A DNA stretch of 64,000 bases from Rhipicephalus microplus (Eukaryota > Arthropoda > Arachnida > Ixodida > Ixodidae): the NCBI RefSeq assembly GCF_043290135.1, contig NC_134700.1, positions 245,525,039 to 245,589,038 on the forward strand, given 5' to 3'. A model generated the notes under the pieces. It saw nothing but the letters and a program-made list of their open reading frames with translations. It did not search any database and had not been told where the DNA came from. The position numbers and the translations under genes were made by a program. This document shows, piece by piece, positions 58,781 to 64,000 of the stretch (the first letter of the stretch is position 1; each line of letters begins with the position of its first letter).

Positions 58781-59713
58781 ACAGCAATTATATGGACAGT
58801 CTCAGCTGGTTATTTACCGCCGGCGCCGCCGTCATTCACGTATATGTATATGTACGTATATATGCACGGGGAAGGATGCGCTAGCCTCTTTCTGCGGAGC
58901 GAACATCGCCTTTCAGGCCGCGATCGTCTGCGCGCGCGCTAATCTCGCGAGCGAACAAGGGGGAAAGGGTGCTTATGCCTATCGCGGCAACGATCAGCGC
59001 GCGCCTTGTGCCCCCACAGCAGGCGGGAGCTTCTACGGGCTGCGGTCTCAAGATGAAAAAACGGTGCCGAGAGTGTACCTGGAGCAGCCGTGTTCTCTTT
59101 CACCAGCGTTTTGCAGAGTTACGTGTGATCGGATCTGAATGAGTTGACTGTTAGCCTCACTTCGTATAAACATTGCAATTTGTCGCCACCACATTCATTG
59201 CTTCACTTTTTCAGTGAGACTGATTTTGTGCAATCATCCCTGCCACCGTCCCGAAGTGCACAGCAACCACCTAGAAAGCTTCTTGAGACACAGCTAGGTA
59301 TCCAGCTGCTATGCACGTTTTGCAGGTTCTGTACCGTTTGTCATAAGTTATTCGCGTTCATCTGTACCTGTGATTACGTTTCGTGCGTCATTCGTGAGTG
59401 AGAAACGCGGGGCACGTTTCGATCTGCTTATCATTTTTCGCGTGGCCTTCCAATTTGTTGCTATCGTGCTCATTGCTTAGTCTTAGTGACAAAGCTGTGA
59501 CTTTTTTTTTTTTTCATCCGGACATGGCGCTCGCTCTCCATTTATAGGGGACGACTTATGCGACACGTGGTCCCGCATGCAGCACTCCAAAACAACACAA
59601 TTAAGCATCTCGAGTTCGCAAATTTGGTTTCAGGGGTCCTTTAGCAGCTCCGCAGTGAAACGCCGGAAATACATACATACGGCTGCTCCAGGGAGTCAAC
59701 GCGCAGTCAGAGT

Positions 59714-59761
59714 ATGCCTTCTACCGCACGTAGAAGGCATACGAGAAGGCATACGAGCCTT
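59714..59761. repeat. Hairpin palindrome plus partial third copy
   Basis: gtatgccttctac-cgcac-gtagaaggcatac with perfect 13-bp arms, followed immediately by gagaaggcatacgag, a direct copy of the right arm. Confidence 0.9.
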
Positions 59762-60265
59762 TCGGTGGTATCTTCCGAGATAGCACCACGCCTTAGCTCA
59801 AAAAATTAAGTTCACACTTGATGCTTGGAGCAGCCCCCCTCCTCCCCTGGTCTCCTTGCTCCTTCACCCGACAAAAGGGAGCATTTTCTCTCTGCCTGAT
59901 AGTAATGGTTGGCAGGCATCACAAGGCAGGCTGATATCGCGTGCGCCCTCCATGCGAGGACCAGTTCGTTTTATCTCTGCTTCCGCCGCATTTGTCTCCA
60001 GCGCTCGCACGCTTAGGGCGATACTATTGATTCGGGTTATGTACAAAACACAAAATAAAGGCAACAGCAAAAAAAAAAATAAAAAAGTAAAAAAACAGGC
60101 GGTGTAGATGTGTGCTTCACTGCAAATGTCGTCGAAAGATGATATATAGTCTCTTCTGCAGGCCTTCATTTGTGAATAGTGTCGCATTTTCAGCGCTGCG
60201 TCTTGGGCCCATTGGGCTGCCCATAACTTATTCGAGTTTGGAGCTGGCAATATATTTTTTCACTC

Positions 60266-60411
60266 AAGGCTCCCTGGGCGCCGCCATAGTCCTCTCTGGG
60301 CTGTGTTGTTAGTACGCGTGACCCCCTAAAAAATGCACTGCCGATGCTCTGACCTGGCTTTTCTACTCTCATGAAACAGTCCAGAAAGAACAAAATCCTC
60401 CTCTTCATAAA
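60266..60411. repeat. Dispersed repeat, copy 2 (pair with 48690-48835)
   Basis: Same orientation as its partner. A further gcatcctcacatttggac follows that the partner lacks. Confidence 0.75.
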
Positions 60412-61944
60412 AAAGGTCCATAGCATCCTCACATTTGGACGGCGTGATGACTTCACCACAGCGTAACGTGGAGCACCGTCAGAGCGTGTGTTCCAAGTTA
60501 GCTATATCATCGCAGAAGGAGCTCGAGTGTCACAGCCTGAGGTCTGCTTAGTTTTCTGTGTGGTGGAGGGTATTGTCTCCACGCCAGGTAAAAACGTTTT
60601 GTCAGTTCGTTATACAAGGTGAAAGGGTCTCGTGTTTCCAAAACGTCAGCGCTGCACTGCCTCGATACCTATGCAGTTTAATAGTCCTCGCACAAGTGTG
60701 TGGGCTGACTCATTAAAGAAGCACTGACATCAAATTTCAAGATCGAGATGTGCCCATCATTCGAACGCTTGGTATGCATAGGTCTTCTTGGCCAAATTTG
60801 AACGGCAACCGTCGCGTGGAAGTTATTTAAATTCGATGTCAAACAGCATAGAAAAGCTAAAGAGAAAAAACGAAAAATAGACTGCCCTGCGACATTGACA
60901 CTAGTGCTACGTGTTCGGTGTAATACATTCCACAAATACCACCCTGAGTGACGATGTCCTAGTAGTGATGACGTGTACAATCCGAGTGTTCTTATCGTGG
61001 TGCCGAAGCGCAGAAACGCACTCGCTTGTCGTGTCTGATTTTCCTCGAACCGGTTTGTATGATTTTGTGAAATTATCAAGATAAAAACCACTTTTAGAAG
61101 AACGGCAAAAAAAAAGAGCATGATTAAAAGTGTGCTTGTCGGTCAGCATGTCAGGGAATCGTTGTGAATTGCAGGTGAGTTGCAGTCACCTAGTTTGAAG
61201 CACAGAAAAAGCACAATGAGGATGTCTTTCCATATCACGTATGTGTCACACACAAACACGACTAGAAGCTATCAAAAGTGGAACAGCGTATTGTCAGATA
61301 TCATCACTAACAAGTAACACGCAGGTTTCGTTGAATTTTAGTTCATCTGTAGACTCTGCGTCCACGTAAAAGTGGTAATACCGTGTTAACCGCGAGAGGC
61401 TGGATAGGTGGGGCCATCTGGAGATGCAAAAAAGTACCTAGCAAGCAGGAAACTTATTCTATTTCTCCGATGATGCTCGTTCGCGATAGCTATATTGCAT
61501 TGACCCCTCTGCGTATGCCTGAATGCTTTGCTCACCAAAACACACCAATATAGCTAACTGAGACACACGAGCGAACATGGCTAAAGCGTGAATTCCCGGG
61601 CACCTCTAGAGTGCTGCTCCATTTCGGAATCACGGTTCTTTAAAAGGTCAATATAAGCAAAATTAATTCGCAACATCACAAATCGCGGAGATTCTAAGTT
61701 CCATAGTATCGTATTCAACCCGAGTCGACACTTTGTACGGCGACGACAGCAATGCTGCTGAGAAGGCATGACTGAAGGTGTCCGCCTAGCAGACGAAATA
61801 TTGGTGGTGCAGCTGAGCTTGACGTCACTCTTTTCTGTGGAGAAGTGGTCAGCTGTGGCGTGATCTGACCGCGACGTAGCGCCACTGCTGGTGCTCCCAG
61901 CGCTAATAATGGCGGGATTGCTGGTCGTTTTGATTAGGGCTAGA

Positions 61945-62390
61945 TACTAGCGATATCAATCAATAAAAGTGATAGTTATTCATCCCTCAGTTGCGTTTTA
62001 GGTCGCGAATCATTGCTACGAGGTCTATAGCTACTCGCTGACGCAAAAATCTTGGCATGAGTAAATTTGATGTCAGTAATCCTTTAAGATTGGGCAGCAG
62101 GGTTCTATCAATGCGTTTCGTGTGAGCTGAAAACCCATTGAGTGTGTGTGGCTCAATTTCCTTCTTCCGAAGGATCCGCAAAGCTGGTTCCGATATTATG
62201 CCTTTAGCAAATGCTCTGACAGTCGATTTTGAGTCGCTGTAAACTGTGTACCTCCTGTTGTCCAGCAAGGCCAACACAATCGCTGCTTACTCTGATGTTT
62301 CAGCCACTCTCGTGCGGACCGTTGTTGAGTTTGCGATACTACCCTCGTGGTTGATGCTCACTGCCGCATACGCCTTCCCCTTGGAAAGGC
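61945..62390 (-). mobile_element. RNase H remnant of an I-like LINE
   Basis: The minus strand encodes AAVSINHEGSIANSTTVRTR, a stop, then LALLDNRRYTVYSDSKSTVR, AFAKGIISEPALRILRKKEI and FSAHTK, the RNase H core with YSDSKS. The FPAH motif is degraded and the next domain is missing, jumping to IDLVAMIRDLKRN and a stop. It ends in ttattgattgat near 61955. Confidence 0.8.
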
Positions 62391-62462
62391 CAAGTTGAAT
62401 GGCTCCAAGTGGTGGAACAAGTGAGGACAAGAAACAGACACATGTCAACCTGCTGCAGTCTG

Positions 62463-62468
62463 TTTATT
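62463..62468 (-). promoter_or_regulatory. Poly(A) signal of the upstream gene
   Basis: AATAAA on the minus strand, 40 nt after the stop at 62508. A short 3' UTR is implied. Confidence 0.5.
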
Positions 62469-62507
62469 TTTACAAATGTATATTGTACACAAAAAGCCTG
62501 GATTGCA

Positions 62508-62645
62508 TCACATCGGTCCAAACCAGGAAGACCGCATGCTAGTGGCCATTTTCTCGTAGAATGAGGGTAAGGCACTAAATGTTGGTGTTGACTGACTGGC
62601 TGTCAGAGATGTTGCAGCTACAGCAAGGTCAGGCCCCGAGGAACT
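62508..62645 (-). CDS. Terminal coding exon of an unidentified upstream gene
   Basis: The acceptor tttgttcctcag is followed by 45 codons in the only frame without a stop (phase 0): SSSGPDLAVAATSLTASQST, then FSALPSFYEKMATSMRSS and WFGPM, then TGA. Ser/Thr/Ala-rich with a more ordered last 20 residues. I do not recognise the family. The preceding exons are beyond or hidden in 62646-64000. It is transcribed in the same direction as EPB41L4A. Confidence 0.6.
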   Translation of the reverse strand, partial: SSSGPDLAVAATSLTASQSTPTFSALPSFYEKMATSMRSSWFGPM

Positions 62646-64000
62646 CTGAGGAACAAAAGGTGCATTATCAAAATGCAGTTGTTGCTAATAAGACTAGAAC
62701 ATGAGAAACATCTAAGTGAGAATGGGAAAATTAATACAATTTATATTTATATAATTCCTATATTTCCAGGAAGATTGATACAGTTTATATGTATATAATT
62801 CCTATATGTACAATTTTTGCTAGCATTTATGAGTTTGCTTATCTGGTTCTCAAATTCTCAAAGAATCTGCATTCAAGTACTATAAGGGTACATTAAAAAA
62901 AAATATTACATCAAGCTAGATTAAAAGATTAGGCTATTGTAATAACAAGTACATCACTCCTAAGAGAACACAGCATTCGTAGACAAGAAGACATCAGAGT
63001 AATTGGAGGGGCTCCACCTGTCGTGCATTAATGTAATAGTCATAAGGCGTGAAACCTGAATCACTCAACTGCTGCTATATGTTACGACGGAAATGTAAAT
63101 TATATGAATTTTGAGAATAAAGAAACATCCAGTGGCCAGAGACCACATGTTACATATAACATCCTTGGTGATCACTGCACAGCAGTGCTGAGAGAAGTTC
63201 TAGTTTTGTCCTGCTTTCCCTTCTTAAAGTTTTCATTTTATGATATGCACTGCTGTTGGTGCTGTGTCTCTAAAGCTCTTGTCAGCCTCGTTTCCCAGTC
63301 GGTCGTAGTGAAATGTGCAGATTGATGCGATATTTCAGTGTCCACACCATTTGAACAAGGATAACAAAGCTTCAACAACAACATACACTACCGTGAAGTC
63401 CCACACGGCGAACCAACCTCCACGTTCTTGCCAACTCAGTGAATTTCCCGTGCTACAGCGGGCAGGAAAGGTTACCATGTTTGTACTACCCCTGAGGATT
63501 ACGAGCGTAATTCTCTTCTGGGGAAGTCAATTGAAGCACTTTTTGATGTCCAATCGATATTGCTGAAGAGCAATACCCCACAAAGAACAAGCATCATTGT
63601 TTCAAAACAAAAGTTTTGTGATGCACATGCTATTTTCCATTCCATACTAGAACTTGGCAAGTGTGTGCAGCCTTCTACAGCACTGATAACCTGCTGCCTA
63701 TATTCATAGGCTACCATAGGCTTGATCACGAAAAATGACACTGATTGTAGGCCTGTATTCCTTTCAGCTTCCTTGTCTGACAAAGAACACAAGGTCGGGT
63801 TATCATGCAGTGATCTTAACTATCCCTTTTCTCAATACTTTCCAACACTACTTTTTGCAGACTTAGTTAAAAGGCGTCAATGGCATGTGGATGTATAACC
63901 TTCACCTGCCCTGATAATCCTGCAGAAGTCCACTGTATGTGGAAAGGCAAGCTCACAATAGAACTGGCTTCATGTGCTGTGATTTTTTATTTGCTGTTCT
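62646..64000 (-). other. AT-rich sequence, probably an intron of the upstream gene
   Basis: Composition returns to AT-rich. A tandem (gatacagtttatatgtatataattcctat)-like duplication occurs at 62732-62806. No exon could be supported. Confidence 0.5.

Larger units (their letters stand above)
58171..62440. other. Intergenic region between the two minus-strand genes
   Basis: It holds the repeats listed separately and otherwise shows nothing recognisable in 58171-58670, 58785-59700, 59750-60260 and 60415-61940. Confidence 0.65.

Noticed and set aside
1..64000. CRISPR arrays, operons, bacterial or viral gene clusters
   Set aside because: None seen. Repeats are dispersed or tandem eukaryotic types, and coding signal is intron-split.

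Overview
The window is nuclear DNA from an arthropod, most likely a metastriate hard tick (Ixodidae). The evidence is long introns with GT-AG borders, no prokaryote-style gene packing, and five dispersed copies of a ~240-bp tRNA-headed SINE whose body has the character of the SINE common in ixodid genomes (probably the Ruka type). LINE, Ty3/gypsy, Tigger-like and MITE remnants also occur, but no bacterial genes.

One gene dominates. By reading the minus strand and joining GT-AG-bounded segments I recovered 21 coding exons, from an ATG at 57693 to a TAG at 615. All junction phases agree and they encode a 608-residue protein. It is a FERM-domain protein that I identify as the tick orthologue of EPB41L4A (band 4.1-like protein 4A, NBL4). 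It has an N-terminal FERM domain (F1, F2 and F3/PTB-like lobes), a degenerate FERM-adjacent segment, a long Ser/Arg- and His/Arg-rich disordered region, and a conserved C-terminal tail. Exons 1 to 5 are spread over about 37 kb of GC-rich, transposon-dense introns (20-58 kb). Exons 6 to 21 occupy the AT-rich, repeat-poor left 20 kb, with some introns only 57-78 bp long. The terminal coding exon of a second minus-strand gene (62508-62645) with a poly(A) signal lies upstream, so the two genes are in tandem.

Region by region. 0-10.7 kb: exons 8-21, one SINE of a second family and a TG repeat. 11.0-16.1 kb: a complete-length but dead Ty3/gypsy element with 155-bp LTRs, in the sense orientation inside intron 7. 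16.2-20.3 kb: exons 5-7. 20.5-23.4 kb: an I-like LINE split by a Tigger-like DNA transposon. 24.9 kb: exon 4. 25.9-27.1 kb: a composite repeat with minisatellite, TATA/initiator promoter and an inserted MITE flanked by an 8-bp duplication. 28.6-29.8 kb: a 1285-bp solo LTR. 30.7-35.9 kb: foldback elements, a minisatellite, a SINE with a 14-bp target duplication, and exon 3. 37.3 kb: exon 2. 37.4-57.6 kb: intron 1, holding SINEs, truncated LINEs (two with 12-bp duplications), nested inverted repeats, a SINE palindrome and a 38-bp hairpin flanked by a 10-bp duplication. 57.6 kb: exon 1. 58-62.4 kb: intergenic repeats and an RNase H remnant of another LINE.

I see no operon, CRISPR array, biosynthetic cluster or defence system. 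The noteworthy content is the reconstructed gene and the unusually legible insertion history in its introns, including several very small palindromes, one or two of which look like insertions.
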